A stretch of 64,000 bases of DNA from Atopsyche davidsoni (GCA_022113835.1 JAILWY010000013.1:14432001-14496000); one strand, 5' to 3'; positions 35,626 to 48,240 are shown, counted from the first letter of the stretch. Numbers and translations are program-made. Notes: generated from the letters alone by a model not told the origin.

Positions 35626-36784
35626 CAAGTTTCACCTTTATATTTTAATTATTTTTTTTTTTTTGAAGGACAAGTGGCGAGATTAATATTTAACAGGACG
35701 TCTTTTACGATATTCTGTTCGTTAATTTCTTTTGTGTTTCGCGTTTATTTGGTGCGAATGTTCAAGAGCCACCTCAAACAAAAACTGTAGTTTGTTACTT
35801 GACGAGAACGTCTAGGAAAAAAGTGAATGTAACTAGTTTCTTGAACTTAAATTATTGTATTGCTTACTTATTAACAGCACAGATAATTCATAGTATTAAT
35901 AATTTACAGCATTTTTGAGTTTGATAATTGAAAATCTAAATATGTAATTCTTATACATGCACCCCTTTTCTGCCTTGAATTTTAATAAAAATAAAGTAAA
36001 GTACAAAACAAGGACTGTAATGAGGTTTTTACGTCTTATTATAATGTAGGTATTTTAAATATTCTCTGGTATAATCAGATAAACGCGTTCCGTTGTCATT
36101 TTCTTTAACGAGAGAGCAATTTCCTAAAGTCCCTCGTCCACCCTGGACGGGCTATACGTGGGAGAAAGTCCTTATCAAAATATACAAAGGTTTTTATACG
36201 TCTTCTTATAATATGGCTTCTTGTGATATTATCTGAAAATAATTAGATTATTGCGTATATGAACGAGTGATTAAATGAGAAACCATTAGCCTAATCAATC
36301 TTATCTCTTTAGATCCATATATCCATAATATAATCTACTATATTTTTATGACCATTACAAAGATCACAAAATGGTTTAATACTTTTATCACATAAAAAAA
36401 TAATAATAAATAACTATTTGGTTATAACAATACCAATTTTATGATATTTTCATTTCGAAGCAAGTTATCTTTAACATTTGTAGAAATAATTGAATAACTA
36501 CATCTACGTCTAGAGGTTCAGGAATGGAACAATATATAATATTACTTGTAATGGTTGTGTAAATAATCATAAAGCTACGTATCTGAATCGGTCGCTGTAA
36601 TAAAATACCAACAACCGAAAGTTCAACAATAAAACAACGAGAAACCCATCTTTGTTTTATGATAGTTATTGTAATGTTTGAACAAATTATCAAATAATCT
36701 TTGTATTTAGTTTAAATGATTCTAATAAAAAATGAAACAATAGAACTATAGAATTTAATTAGAATTTAATTAATTAGAATTTAT
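35626..36784. other. AT-rich stretch ending in a degenerate unit of the next array
   Basis: Between about 36550 and 36700 the order ATAATCATAAAGCTACGTAT, CTGAATCGGTCGCTGTAATA, then TTTTATGATAGTTATTGTAA resembles shuffled, diverged pieces of the 36.8-kb tandem unit. The rest is AT-rich. Confidence 0.45.
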
Positions 36785-37273
36785 TCAAAAATGAAACAAT
36801 GTAGTTTCCATAAAAACTATTTGTTTTTGTGATAGTTCGTATAAACAATCAAAAAACTGCGCATCTGGATTAATCGCTGTATTGAGAAATCACCATTCAA
36901 TGGTTCAAAAATGAAACAATGTAGTTTCCATAAAAACTACTTGTTTTTGTGATAGTTCGTATAAACAATCAAAAAACTGCGTATCTGGATTAATCGCTGT
37001 ATTATCGCTGTATCGAGAAATCACCATTCAAAGGTACAAAAATGAAATAATGTAGTTTTCATAAAAACCACTTGTTTTTGTGATAGTTCGTATAAAGTAT
37101 AAACAATCAAATAACTGCGTATCTGGATTAATCGCTGTATTATCGCTGTATTGAGAAATCACCATTCAAAAGTTCAAAAATGTAACAATGTAGTATCAAT
37201 AAAAAATACTTGTTTTTGTGATAGTTCGTATAAACAATCAAATAACTGCGTATCTGGATCAGTCACTGTAACT
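36785..37273. repeat. Tandem array, four units of about 120-138 bp
   Basis: Units begin at 36785, 36905, 37036 and 37174 with TCAAAAATGAAACAATGTAG or close variants. Each holds TTGTTTTTGTGATAGTTCGT and CTGCGTATCTGGATTAATCG. Length differences come from small nested duplications: ATTATCGCTGT is doubled in units 2 and 3, and GTATAAA is doubled in unit 3. The last unit breaks off at a GC-rich island. Confidence 0.95.
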
Positions 37274-37540
37274 ATCTGATTTCCCCCGGCCTGGCGGGTC
37301 CCCAATAGTAATGAAATAGCGGCGCAGTCGGCGACCGCCGCCGTTAGTCGCTAATAAAATTACCCGAGAGTTACAGCACGTGCTCGTATTATTGTTACCT
37401 GCTAATAAATGACCTGTTAAATATTAATTTCGTATCCGCTTGTGATAAATGCTGGTAAATGGTTGCCTATTTATTTGCCCGAATTAAAATTTGAGGTTAT
37501 GGATTGCTCGCGCTATATTAACAGGGATAACCAATATCCA
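37274..37540. other. GC-rich island grading into AT-rich DNA
   Basis: Starts with CGGCGCAGTCGGCGACCGCC and continues with CTAATAAAATTACCCGAGAG, CTGCTAATAAATGACCTG and other TAAT cores. Confidence 0.4.
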
Positions 37541-38269
37541 GGGATTGTCTTTTGAGAATTGCTTCTTTTACTTTGTTGAGATAAGTAATTAGACTTTTGT
37601 CTGAGCTTCGCTGGGTGAATTTCATTTTAAGAGCAGTGGCGTGCTATGATTGTAATAATTTTTAGTCAATACAATAATGTAAGATATAAATTTTATTCAA
37701 AATACGCGGCAATGCAATAAAACTGAATTTTATATATCTGGTTTAAATACATTTATTTTTCCGTACATATTTTCTGATCACTTATTGTTGAAACGTAAAA
37801 ACTTCTTCTGGATCAAAAAAAATTATCATGTACAAAATATAGTTATCATTTTTAAGTAAAGTTAAATATGTAGTATTATTTTTTTACTAAAAAATTCAAA
37901 CTACAATTAAATTTTCGGCACTGCGTTTTCATTGTAGCTATTGAATAAAATTGAGAATTAATAAGAACGAAAGATAAAATTCATCAAAAAACATCGAATC
38001 GAAACTGCAAAAAATATATATTGAATTCATCAGAAAGTAAACAATTTATTTACAATGTGAAACGACGCGAATATTTTTTTATGGAAGCATAGTTTAATGT
38101 GTAAATGAATTGCCAATCATAATTTTTAGTAAAAAAATCAACGTGGTATAAAATGTGAATTTGTTTTTTAATCGGCGAAAATACTTTACAATAATCATCG
38201 GAGCTCAATAAACATAAAACTTTTGTTATATAGAAGCTCCAGACATTTGACTTGTATAAAAGCTTTGTC
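37541..38269. other. AT-rich stretch, nothing recognised
   Basis: No supported feature. Confidence 0.5.
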
Positions 38270-38425
38270 TTCAACGGCAGACAGACGCTTTTCAAGGTCA
38301 GCCATTCCCTGGACACATCTGTGCTTTAAGGTTTATTCAAATAAAAGCTCTACTTTCAGTGGCGAGACGCAGACTCGCCCCTGGCCACGTGCGAGCTACG
38401 TGACACACGTGGGGCAAAGAGATTA
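38270..38425. other. Mixed-composition island
   Basis: Contains CAGTGGCGAGACGCAGACTC and CCACGTGCGAGCTACGTGAC (E-box-like CACGTG). It may be the start of the family C copy that follows. Confidence 0.35.
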
Positions 38426-38514
38426 TAGTTTTACACTACTTATTTTAAATATCTTAAGTATAATTTTAGTATTAAGTATTAACAAAAAAAAAACTTTTAA
38501 AAATAACACAATTG

Positions 38515-38598
38515 AATTACTAAGACTGGCCCAGGATAAATATATGTTCAGTGAGATGGTCACCAACCTTCTCTGAGAAAAGGCACTTGAAGTAAAAG
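38515..38598 (+). repeat. Family C repeat, partial copy
   Basis: Contains GACTGGCCCAGGATAAATAT, TATGTTCAGTGAGATGGTCA and CCAACCTTCTCTGAGAAAAG, matching the 3' half of the 42.5-kb copy. Confidence 0.6.
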
Positions 38599-38809
38599 TT
38601 TATATACATGACAAAATAAAAATATATAATTATTACTAACCTCTATTATCTGCTCAATATTGGTAATTAAATAGTGTTTGATAGCCTAGGTAAGGTAAAA
38701 ACAAAATATTTAATAAAATGATTTTTTATATAAATGAGTAAAGTCTGTATAATATATACGTATAATATCTGAAAGATATTAACTTTTAATTATTATTTCT
38801 TGTGAATTT

Positions 38810-39010
38810 CCAGTTAGGGGTAGTAAAGTAAGCCCCGGCGTCTTCCCTTGTTAGTCAAGAATCGATGGCTCAATCCGATACCGAGTCGGGGGAGACTTAA
38901 TCTTTATTCTAATTGTAGTAGAGGATTTCTGACAAATCACCAGTCACTCCAACAAATGAGAGGTCACCGGCAGGTCCTGGGAGGGATGCCATTTAATTGG
39001 GATGAAATGT
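38810..39010. other. Mixed-composition island
   Basis: Includes GTAAGCCCCGGCGTCTTCCC and GGTCACCGGCAGGTCCTGGG. A 75-codon frame crosses it but resembles nothing known to me. Confidence 0.35.
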
Positions 39011-39559
39011 CCTCTATTAAGGAGTATAAACTCATTGTCATTTATATAGAGGCTACGCAGGGCAAGGACACATAAATTTATTTTAAATATAATATATTGA
39101 GTACATTAAACTGTCACAGTTTTAAAATGAGTAATTTATGGAGATGTGTCTGTAAGTATTATGAAAATACTTTAGTTGATGATAAAATACCACAAACTAC
39201 ATTAAATGGTCAAAACTTGATTAAAAGTTTCTTATTGGAAAATAATTTATCTTTAAACTAAAATATCTTAAATATCAGATTGCTGTAACAAAATTACTAA
39301 TCAATACAAATTACTCTGAAATTGCATGCATCACTGGAGAAAATATGTCTTAGTTATTTAATGTTAAATTAATGATGTAAAATAAATTGTTAGTATATTA
39401 AAACATTAACGGATCCCAAAATAAGGCAGATAGGTACATTGATACATTGTGAAATAAATAAATATTTAAATATAAATTTATAAATTACAAGCCCCTAATG
39501 TGAATTTGGGTCATGTATGGGGGTATTATTTAATACATTCGTTGATTCAGTATATTAAA

Positions 39560-39800
39560 TCGATTCCCCATACAATATCGCCGCAGGGGAAGCCCTAGAA
39601 TCGTACGTTACCGATATCTGGTTGCGCCAACTTAATATTAATAATAATGATATGTGTGTGACGTCACGACCAGATACGCGTGATATGGGTTTTGTTTAAG
39701 GGCTGAGATTATGGGATTTTGTCAGTAACGACGGCAATATTCCGCCGAGGTGGGAGAGAACTTCGCATGTGAACTCTGATAATCAGGATTTCACTGTTTA
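39560..39800. other. Mixed-composition island
   Basis: Contains GTGTGACGTCACGACCAGAT, with a perfect CRE-type TGACGTCA, and ATTCCGCCGAGGTGGGAGAG. Confidence 0.4.
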
Positions 39801-41264
39801 CCCTGTACTAACTTTGTACAATACTTTGGGTACAACTTTAACAATGGCTTACATGAATAGTTGTTTGTTTAATTATCTGAAAGCCTCTTAATAATAATCA
39901 ATCAAAAAACAAGTTTTGCTATTTTGTGTTTTACCCATTTTTTTAAATATTCAACTTAACGATATTGTGGAGATTTTTAACTTAAGTTTATTTGGTTTAA
40001 TGGAGAAGAAGATAAGACGCAGAAAAGCGAGCAGTTTAAAGAGATAAGAGACAAATATTGCTGTGTCTTGCTAATATTGCGTTGCTTTTGCTTTTAATTT
40101 TTGCGTTGAATTTTATTTAAAAAAATGTTTCGCTTTAAAACCTACCCTCAAAGCAAAACCAATTAATAATTATAAAACATGAAAACGTGTTTTAAAATTT
40201 TGGGTACATTTTTTTTAATCGTATGCCAATAGTGCCAAGTTTTGATTTGAAAAAAAATTCAAGGAATGCTCGAAAGATATAGTTAAGCACCCAAATAATA
40301 AAAGTTAAACCTGACGCAGCTTAGTACTAAAAAAACTCCACCAACAATCAAACATGACATCAAAATAACCGGGTTAATCCATGCTCGTTTTTATTTTATT
40401 TATAAACTCAGGAATCGATAATAGACCTTTTCGCAATGTTTATTCGTGTACCATTCAATACGATTGTCTTCGTTCAGATAAAATGCTGTCACGTCCGATT
40501 TTTATTGGATAATAAATATCTAGATTTTCAAATTTGAAATAGGTTGAGCGAATTGCCTTTTCACGATATTCAATAAGAAGTTTACCCGAATAAACGTGAA
40601 TAAGTACTGCCGTTGGCCATAAAAAACGATAGATATTTTATTTTATTTTTGAAATATCAGCTATACAACTAGTGTTTATTATTCTTTGCATTCGTAAATC
40701 AACATTATTGGTTTGATATTTACATTCGTTCAATTTTAATATGAATACAGTTTACTTATCTTAACTTAATTGCGAGAATACCTCAGAGATATCATATGAT
40801 AAAAAAGTTATAAACGAGAAAGACGTGCAACGATCACTTAAAATAAATGAACCAGGTCTAACTTTTAAGACTGGCATAGCTGTAAAAGATTCAAGACACA
40901 AATATGTGAATATGTGAAGTGCATGTGGATTAGTGGGTACTAGATCATGTTTAAATTTAATTTGAATTTTGCAAGCCAAGAAACTCAACAATCTAGTTTA
41001 CGAGTTTACGGAAAGCAAATTATAATATTTTTATTATGATTAACACACATCCGATAAATTATTTAACATATAGAGCATTTAAATGACTTGTTGTGAAAAT
41101 ATAAAACGAGTTAGACTCATTGCAATTTTATAGATAGTTAACAATTTAAAATACGTCAAATATTAGTCATATTTGGTATCTTTAATAATTTAATGCAAAG
41201 ATCTGTTTTTTTCGGTGATTGTAAGATAAAATCTGTTTTTTTTTCATATTAGAAAGCTACTTAC
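39801..41264. other. AT-rich stretch, nothing recognised
   Basis: AT-rich DNA without supported features. Confidence 0.5.
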
Positions 41265-41484
41265 GGAACTGTATTCTCGTAAAATGAAGCATGCCTGGAG
41301 TTGTTTCTTGGTCTTGCTGTTGCGGTGGCAGAGTACAAAGGAGATTAACACTTTTCCAAAGTCAACTGCAGGAATGTTTTCATGAGAAATGCTTTGGAGA
41401 TAGCTGGCGAACCACAGGACATTAGGTCGTATGGCTTCTACGGTCCATTTTAAGCCTCACGGCAAAGACTACCCCATGTATGCT
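41265..41484 (-). ncRNA. Possible spliced exon, probably noncoding
   Basis: On the minus strand a pyrimidine-containing acceptor (TTGGTTATCCTATCTGCAG) precedes, and a consensus donor (CAGTTCC/GTAAGTAGC) follows, a 220-nt block whose composition contrasts with its flanks. An alternative acceptor, CATTCCTGCAG, lies inside it. One frame stays open for about 60 codons up to the donor (for example AVDFGKVLISFVLCHRNSKT) but stops in the 5' part of the longer exon, and I recognise no domain. A long noncoding RNA or a 5' untranslated exon would fit; an old repeat fragment also would. Confidence 0.25.
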
Positions 41485-41869
41485 CTGCAGATAGGATAAC
41501 CAAATGATAGTCAAACATTTAAAATATTTTTATCAACAAATATATATATATATAAAACAAAAAGCAAAATATATACACGTAATAATTTAAAATTTAATTT
41601 TTTTAAGTTATATATCACTATTTATGTAATCATACGTTTCAGTCACATTCATACATAACACCAACAAAATAATATATAAAATCAATTTATTCTAAGAGTT
41701 CACAATGTCTAAATATATACTCGTTTTAGTTGGGATTTTCCATGCTTGGTCATACGAGTATATAATCTTTAAATAAAGATATTTTATGACATTCCAGTGT
41801 AATTTGAATATTAAAATAACTAATATAGAAATTTGTTTTTATTCAGATAACTTTTTGTCTTTCTTTTAT

Positions 41870-42000
41870 ACTATACAGTAACCCTACCCCGAGATACTGC
41901 CTGCGCCGTTATCTCGGCCCACTAACCTGCCCACTACAGCCCCCGTACCTCACGGTGGTTGCGACAGTATCGTGAAAGCCTCTCCTTTCGTACACTCCAT
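41870..42000. other. GC-rich island
   Basis: Contains TACCCCGAGATACTGCCTGC and CGTACCTCACGGTGGTTGCG. Confidence 0.35.
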
Positions 42001-42535
42001 TATGGATAATTAGTTTATATTTTGTGTGCCTTTTTTATGTCTCCAGATAAGTCCAAAATGTTTACCAATAATCATATTTATTATGAATAGACCTATAAAA
42101 CCCTATTACGAATAATACGATTATGAAACCATCATTAATAATAAAATTCTAATTTATTTTTATATTTTGTTGATCGCATAATGTTTTTAATCCTTATAAT
42201 AATCGATATTTATTATACATAAACCTACTAGGCATGAAAGCTTTTTTTTTTAATGACCAAAACACTTTTATGTGTAGTTAAGAAATAAAAAATTGCGAAT
42301 TCTATATACAAACCAAAGGTATTTTGTCCAATTAAAAAAGAATGTTATCGGAAAAAAATATCTATTTTTTCTACTCTTACATTTTTCAATTTTGAACAAT
42401 TCCATCCATATAGCATTTCTATGGCCAAAAATACATTCAAATACTTGAAGTTTGTTATGGATAACAACGATAAGGTGTTTATCAATTTAACATTCACTTA
42501 CAGAATGTAAGGAAATGATAATATAATAATGCTAT

Positions 42536-42698
42536 TGGACAGCAGTAATACGCAGATATTTTCTTCAAATATAAAACTGCGGTTTAGAAAGACCCGGGGA
42601 CCCACTTCACTATTTTCCCCTTAGAAAACACTGAGTATATGCTCAATAAAATGGTCCCCAACCTCCTTTGAGGAGTGGCACTTGATTAAGAAGACAGA
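42536..42698 (+). repeat. Family C repeat, best-defined copy
   Basis: The order is CAGCAGTAATACGCAGATAT, ATAAAACTGCGGTTTAGAAA, GGGGACCCACTTCACTATTT, CACTGAGTATATGCTCAATA, then ATGGTCCCCAACCTCCTTTG. This gives the register for the other copies. The palindromic GAGTATATGCTC and the hAT-like TGGTCCCCAACCT are the most conserved parts. Confidence 0.7.
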
Positions 42699-42929
42699 AT
42701 GAAAGAATCCAATATATTTATATATTAGTAATTGTTTTGAAATATTTATTTAACTGCTTACACTCATGTACGATACGCAACTTATAAATTTTATATATAC
42801 TCGTATTTAAAAAAAAACCTTCCTGATGTTACGGGACATAAAAGTTAAAGTTGTGGAGTGAACGTGACTCGCTGTAACCCATTAATTTCAACAGAATTCA
42901 ATTCCAGTTAATAGATTCAATGATAAGCT

Positions 42930-43150
42930 AAGAAACACATTCTCAGCGCTGTATATCTCTGCAACCACTGCGCCGGGCTGAGGAGGCAAATGCAAATGTA
43001 ATCTCGTGGCCCGAGCCGGCTGCAGCAAGGATGCGCATGTCCTGCATCTCGTGTGCATCCTCCAGTTTGAGGTTATGGCCTGCTCCGAGCGAATCGAAAA
43101 TCTCTTAAACAGATCCTGATCAGGGGACTCTCTTAAAGACACGATGTTCA
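42930..43150. other. GC-rich island
   Basis: Contains CACTGCGCCGGGCTGAGGAG and TCGTGGCCCGAGCCGGCTGC. A 90-codon minus frame crosses it without recognisable similarity. Confidence 0.4.
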
Positions 43151-44390
43151 GGCGGCTCAAAACTTAGTTTTATTTGCAGAGTATTTGAACAAACGATTTG
43201 GTATCAATTTTTAGTGTAGATTGATCTGGAAATTGTCTATATTACATTTTCACCCAAAAAACGAATAATTTTTTTTTTCTTATTTTTTAATAATATAAGT
43301 TCTTCCTTTCAAAAGCTCGCTAATCAATTTTTATTTTTAAATGTCTTTTCTTTTATTTTTACACTCACAACCCAGGGTTACTTTCACGTTGAATATTTGA
43401 GTTTTGTACTTGTCTTTGTGGAGTTCCTTATAGTCGGCAGATGTCTGCTCCATACTGCGTAGACATCAAATAAATTCATATAAAATTGATGCTATTCACC
43501 TGCTGAGGTTCAATTTGATAACGGACTGGCTTGTGGCAACAGGTGAGGCACTTCGCAATATCACACTAAGCGTCCTGTAACCCTTCGTTTCACAGCCGAA
43601 TGAAAGGTACTTTTATCTAGTAACAAACATATTCAATTCCTTCAATTGACACTGACATTTATAGTAAATATGCAATCGTTTTTTTTTTCTATAGAATTAA
43701 CATCAAATTAGCTTTTACAGTAATTTAAGAGTGCTTCTTTAGAGCAATGAAGCTCTCAGCGTTTACTTGATTTAGATTGATTTTATATGTATGCATAGCA
43801 TGTGTTGATATAAAAATGGCGGTATATTAATATTGGAGTTCGTAAGTACTCAATAGTAACGTTACACGTTCAGATAATTGAGTGAATTGTTACTGCAGCT
43901 GTGCCGCAAGTATTGGAGACCCGGCAGTCATACTGACAGCCGAACAGCCAGTAATACTGGCTGTAATACTGCCAGTTGGGCAATAGCAATACCGACAGTA
44001 ATGTATGGCTGGCGACACCTGTGCCGATGCACTTATGGAGGAGTTACACGAGTCAACAGGCAGCCAAACAAATACTATGACATCATAATGGTATATTGCA
44101 CCATAAACCATCAAATACTCATTCTCCTTTTAATCAACAACTATTTTTTTCCCGATGTTGGAAAAAACACCGAGCCACGATAACCAAGTAGGTGAGGATT
44201 CAAATCCAAGCTTTGTCGTCATTACTATGTCTCTGTTAGTGATGAATAAAGGCTGGCAGAAACCTATAATGTGCAAACGGTTAAAATATTTCATGACCGG
44301 AGAATTACTGTTTTTGTTACGAACGGAGAAATCACCACGGAAAGTTCGGATACAAAACGTTTTCAAAAAGTTTCAAAATATAATTTCTCA
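43151..44390. other. AT-rich stretch with a short CAG/CTG-type imperfect repeat
   Basis: At 43915-43985 the words ACTGACAGCC, AACAGCCAGTAATACTGGCT and GTAATACTGCCAG form overlapping inverted repeats. The 101-codon frame across it is probably a by-product. Confidence 0.45.
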
Positions 44391-44591
44391 TTAGTTCATA
44401 CATAGAAGATGATTAAATAAACTCTCAGAAAAATATCATCGTGATTTGTGTGGGAATTGAACCCACATCCCCTGGCTTGCATGGCCTGTGTACTAACCCT
44501 TGTACTAACGAATCACTTCCCTTTATCGAGATTTTTTAACAATCATACTCTACACTTGAACCAATGTGCCCAGGCCAACCAATATTTAGTG
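44391..44591 (-). mobile_element. tRNA-headed SINE-like element, complete head
   Basis: The 72-nt tRNA-like head is complementary to 44443-44514, with acceptor GATTCGT/ACAAATC and the B-box-like GGGTTCAATTCCC. The left flank ATTAGTTCATACATAGAAGA is the subfamily edge seen at 54.3 and 62.5 kb but truncated. I found no convincing target duplication, so the right boundary, placed after CCAGGCCAACCAATATTTAG, is approximate. Confidence 0.7.
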
Positions 44592-44699
44592 ATTTGCAAG
44601 CACTGGACTTTTTGAACAAAGTAACAAGTGAAGCGATTTTAGTCCCATCTGGATATTATTTTTAAAATCTATCAATTCAGCCAAGACGCGCACCATCAT

Positions 44700-44742
44700 A
44701 TACGTATGTCTATTTTTTGGATTGGACGTATTTATTATATAC
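44700..44742 (+). repeat. Detached, inverted tail module of the tRNA-headed family
   Basis: GTATGTCTATTTTTTGGATT followed by GGACGTATTTATTA is the reverse complement of the tail seen at the right edges of the 5.9-, 28.9- and 62.5-kb copies. It lies about 110 bp right of the 44.4-kb element in the opposite orientation. Confidence 0.65.
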
Positions 44743-44979
44743 ATATATAGATGCCATGTGTTAAAAGTTATAGTATTGCAAATAAAACCAAATTTATATT
44801 GTCAGTTTTCATTGCATCGCTTTAAAATAGTAGCTACGGTTTTATGCGTGTATATATTTTTAGTATTTTTTTAACGCAACCTATCCGTGAATAATCTTGA
44901 AAGTTCCTTCGGTAAACAAGTCTAAAGTTTTTCTAAGATTTAAGTGAAGGCATCCGACACATAAACAGCCAATAGGAAA

Positions 44980-45140
44980 TCGTCCCCCAGAGGCCTGCAG
45001 GTAAGGCCACCCTCGTTACGTCGTCCGCCCTTGTCCTTCGCCAGGTGCTCGCCCCCGTCCTCCGTCCTCTGTCCACATCGCAGTTTACTACTGGGAGCAA
45101 CTTTTACTCGTGTCGGCATGACATCTCCAATTCGAATAAG
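44980..45140. other. GC-rich island
   Basis: Contains CGTCGTCCGCCCTTGTCCTT and GTGCTCGCCCCCGTCCTCCG. Confidence 0.4.
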
Positions 45141-45834
45141 GCGGACGTTAAACAGGGATATATTATTTTGATGACGGCAAAACTTTGGACACACAAACGT
45201 ACAAAAAAATGTTGCCCTGAAAGCAATTTTGTTACAGTGAAATATCAATTTTTGAATACACTTAAAAATAAAGATAAGAAAAAAAAAACCGGAAGAGAAA
45301 GTGTGTTGTAGTACTGTATTTAATCTGAATTACCTATTAAATTTATTGTATTTGTACTTAATTGACTGCATGCTTAGTCACTTATTTAAAGAGAAATTCA
45401 AAAACCATGCAGGTAATACAAAATTTGTAAAATATTTTATTACTTAATTTGGTAAATAGTACATTGTTTTGCAATTTGATTTTGCAGGTGGAATTCATAA
45501 TAAATGGCAAACTTTCTAACTGACTAATCTAAAATGAAATTCAATAAAAATAATGTAATGATTTCAGCATATAAGCATAGGAACTTAAAACTAAGAAATC
45601 AATCAGTCATATGTGAGAAATTCCTTAAATTCGAGACTTTAAAAAAAGTGATACAGATATATTTATCGTTTTTCATTGCCATACAAAGCAGTTTTTCATT
45701 TGACATTTTACTTTGTGTTCGATGAAAAACTATAAAAGTCTTAAGACTAACATCCGGCGCGAGCAGCACATAAATCTACATTAAATATTGTTTTCAATTC
45801 CAGCTCGGGGACACGTCTCAGAGAAATGATCTTT

Positions 45835-45960
45835 CAGTTGAACATTTGGTAGGGGCGGGAATTATCGGAAACGGGGGTGCGTGGGGGGGGAGGGGGAAGG
45901 GGGGAGGCGGGGGGGGCGGAAGTACACCTGCTGGCGGAAATGGCAACCCCTCAAAGAACA
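45835..45960 (+). other. G-rich tract with strong G-quadruplex potential
   Basis: Between 45874 and 45920 there are at least six runs of four or more G (for example GTGGGGGGGGAGGGGGAAGG and GGCGGGGGGGGCGG). Glycine-rich and proline-rich frames on the two strands follow from the composition. Confidence 0.8.
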
Positions 45961-48039
45961 CTGAAACGCTGAAAACTACTCGAAAAGATATCTTTGTCAT
46001 CTTTTCTATTGTAGAGTTTGTGACAGGCTATTTTTCAATAAAGGTTTCATATCTTTTTTGTATCGTGTATTATTTGTAAATAAAAATGCTTTACAGTTGG
46101 ATGTTTGTTTTTTAAATAAATATAAAATTAAAAGTTATATTATTATTAATGGCAATACTAACAGATTTTTGTTATTTGATTGAGATTTTCCGTCAGTCAC
46201 AGAATTCATTATCGAGTTTTCAATTTTACAATTTTAAATATGCATTTAGTGGCATGGTTTGAGAGAATGTGTTATTTTTAAATTATTTAATAATTGTAGC
46301 ATTTGAAAAAATATATTTCCCTTTGATTTTTCAACTATTTTGCTAATTTTATACAACGGACACCTTACGCTTTTTTACCCTGGTCGGGAATTCTCTTTCA
46401 TTGCGCATTAAGGATAAGACTCTCTCATTTGTAACGTGGTCAACCAAAAGTATTTTAAGTAAAAGCCACTTTAAAGTGCCTTGATTTTTCACGTGGTTGC
46501 TGCCTTAAGTGTTTTAGCTTCAACTCCGTAAAAAAAACTATGACAAGATAATATTTAGTGAATCTCGAGCAAGTTTCTAGTGCGACAGTGGCTGATAGTC
46601 GAGAAAACAGTTTCACTAAAAAACTGAACCAGAATAAAGTACTAACACGAAATTAAAAATCGGAAGTAAAAAAAAATATCAAAGTAGAGATCTTGGTAAT
46701 AATTTTACTCCTAACTTTCTAAACATAAGCAGTAAAACATCTAAGCAACAAAAACCTCGCGTGGGAAAGTTACTCTATCTGTTGTAAATATGAAGCATAG
46801 TTCAGAGGGTAATATAAGGCGATAAATTGCCAGACCCATCTTTTTCGTTGCGATGTGGTCGGCTGCCGTACAAATTCGGCTCGGGACCTTCCATTCAGTA
46901 TGGAGGAGGCGTTCCCATTTGTGAAAAATTTTATTATGATTGAATAGCGCCTTTTAAAGCTCGAATTGAAAATAAAACTCGTGAAAAACAACCGTAAAAT
47001 AATGCTGTATAAATGATGAGCTCTGAGATTCCAATCGTTTTTCTTATTTTTTTACTCGAAAACAATGGCTATTGGTAATCAACGAAATGAAAGTATTCGA
47101 TACAGTTAATTTTTCTTTTATATTCGGCAGTTTGTTTTTATGGATTGAAGTGAATATCGTTAAAGCGCCGTTAAATAAACACTCTCTGATCACTATCGGA
47201 ATGGAATGAACAAGTTAGCGTTCGGCGGACTTGATACTTTTTATTAAGCATAAGTAAAATTTATTGTTTGTAAAGCTGGAAATGAATACGAATTTTATAT
47301 TCAATTTGTGCATTCTACTCCACAGCTTTTCATTTTTTTTATTTTTTGTAAAACTGAAAATAAATAACAGAAACTGATAAGGTGATATTATACAAATCAG
47401 TGCGGATCAAATTAAAGTATTTTTTTAAAACTAATTGATTGGTTTTTGGTCAAATTTGATACATTATATAAAAATACATTTTCAAATTAATTTAGTTTTG
47501 ATTTTTTATATTTTACCCGCCGCACATGTTCAGCTCGTCACTTTTTGTCCTTTTGCTAAGCTTCTTGTGTTTAAAACATGATTAGTTAAGCTGCACGCCT
47601 GAGTTACATCTCAAAAAACTTGCATCAGAATTACCAAGTGCTTTTTCCCGTCAACATCTGACAGTCTCATTACGGAGGTACACTTCTTGCGATGCTGCAG
47701 CCACAAAAAGTACCCCACACGTCCGTGTCATAAATTCACTCTAAACCAACGGATAAAATTAAATTTCCATTTTTTATTATATGTTTAAAAGTTGATTTTT
47801 TAAAATAAACTTTTTTTTTTAATATTTCTATTTTACAGCTTCCACTGATCTTTTTTTATCTTGTTTGATCGCAAAAGCTCAGTTTTCTAAATTCTCTTGC
47901 ATTTTTACAGTTCCACCATAGTACTAGCCTTTTTCAGCAATATTTCATATACTCTGCATTAAAATTTGCATTTACCATGTTTTTTAAAAGTTTTCGCTTT
48001 AAAAATTACATTTACTGAAATATGCTCTGGTTTTCGTAA
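45961..48039. other. AT-rich stretch with one small island
   Basis: A patch at about 46840-46925 (CGATGTGGTCGGCTGCCGTA) interrupts AT-rich DNA. No gene or element is supported. Confidence 0.45.
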
Positions 48040-48240
48040 GTTGGTAACGATTTCTGTTGGGGGTCTCGACTCTTGGACTCCCTGCCGGAAGCGTCCTCCG
48101 CCCCATCCCTCGTCATCATCAGACACTCCAATTAAGCTGCAGCCCTCCGGCCGTCGCACTCCATTTGGCTGCTGAATGAAATCACCGCCATCATGCTCGC
48201 TTTATACCTGGAATATCCTTCGTGATGGCTTTTCAGCCAT
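48040..48240. other. GC-rich island
   Basis: Contains GCGTCCTCCGCCCCATCCCT and GCTGCAGCCCTCCGGCCGTC. Confidence 0.4.

Noticed and set aside
36785..37273. CRISPR-like repeat array
   Set aside because: Units of 120-138 bp are repeated over their whole length, with no alternating unique spacers; the DNA is eukaryotic.
43441..43560. Possible short repeat near the AGATGTCTGCTCCATACTGC segment
   Set aside because: I could not find a second copy in the window or any end structure.
43878..44183. 101-codon frame over a CAG/CTG-like tract
   Set aside because: Produced by overlapping inverted words; the opposite strand is also open, as expected for such repeats.
45818..46079. Gly-rich and Pro-rich frames on opposite strands
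   Set aside because: A direct result of the G-run tract, not of coding.
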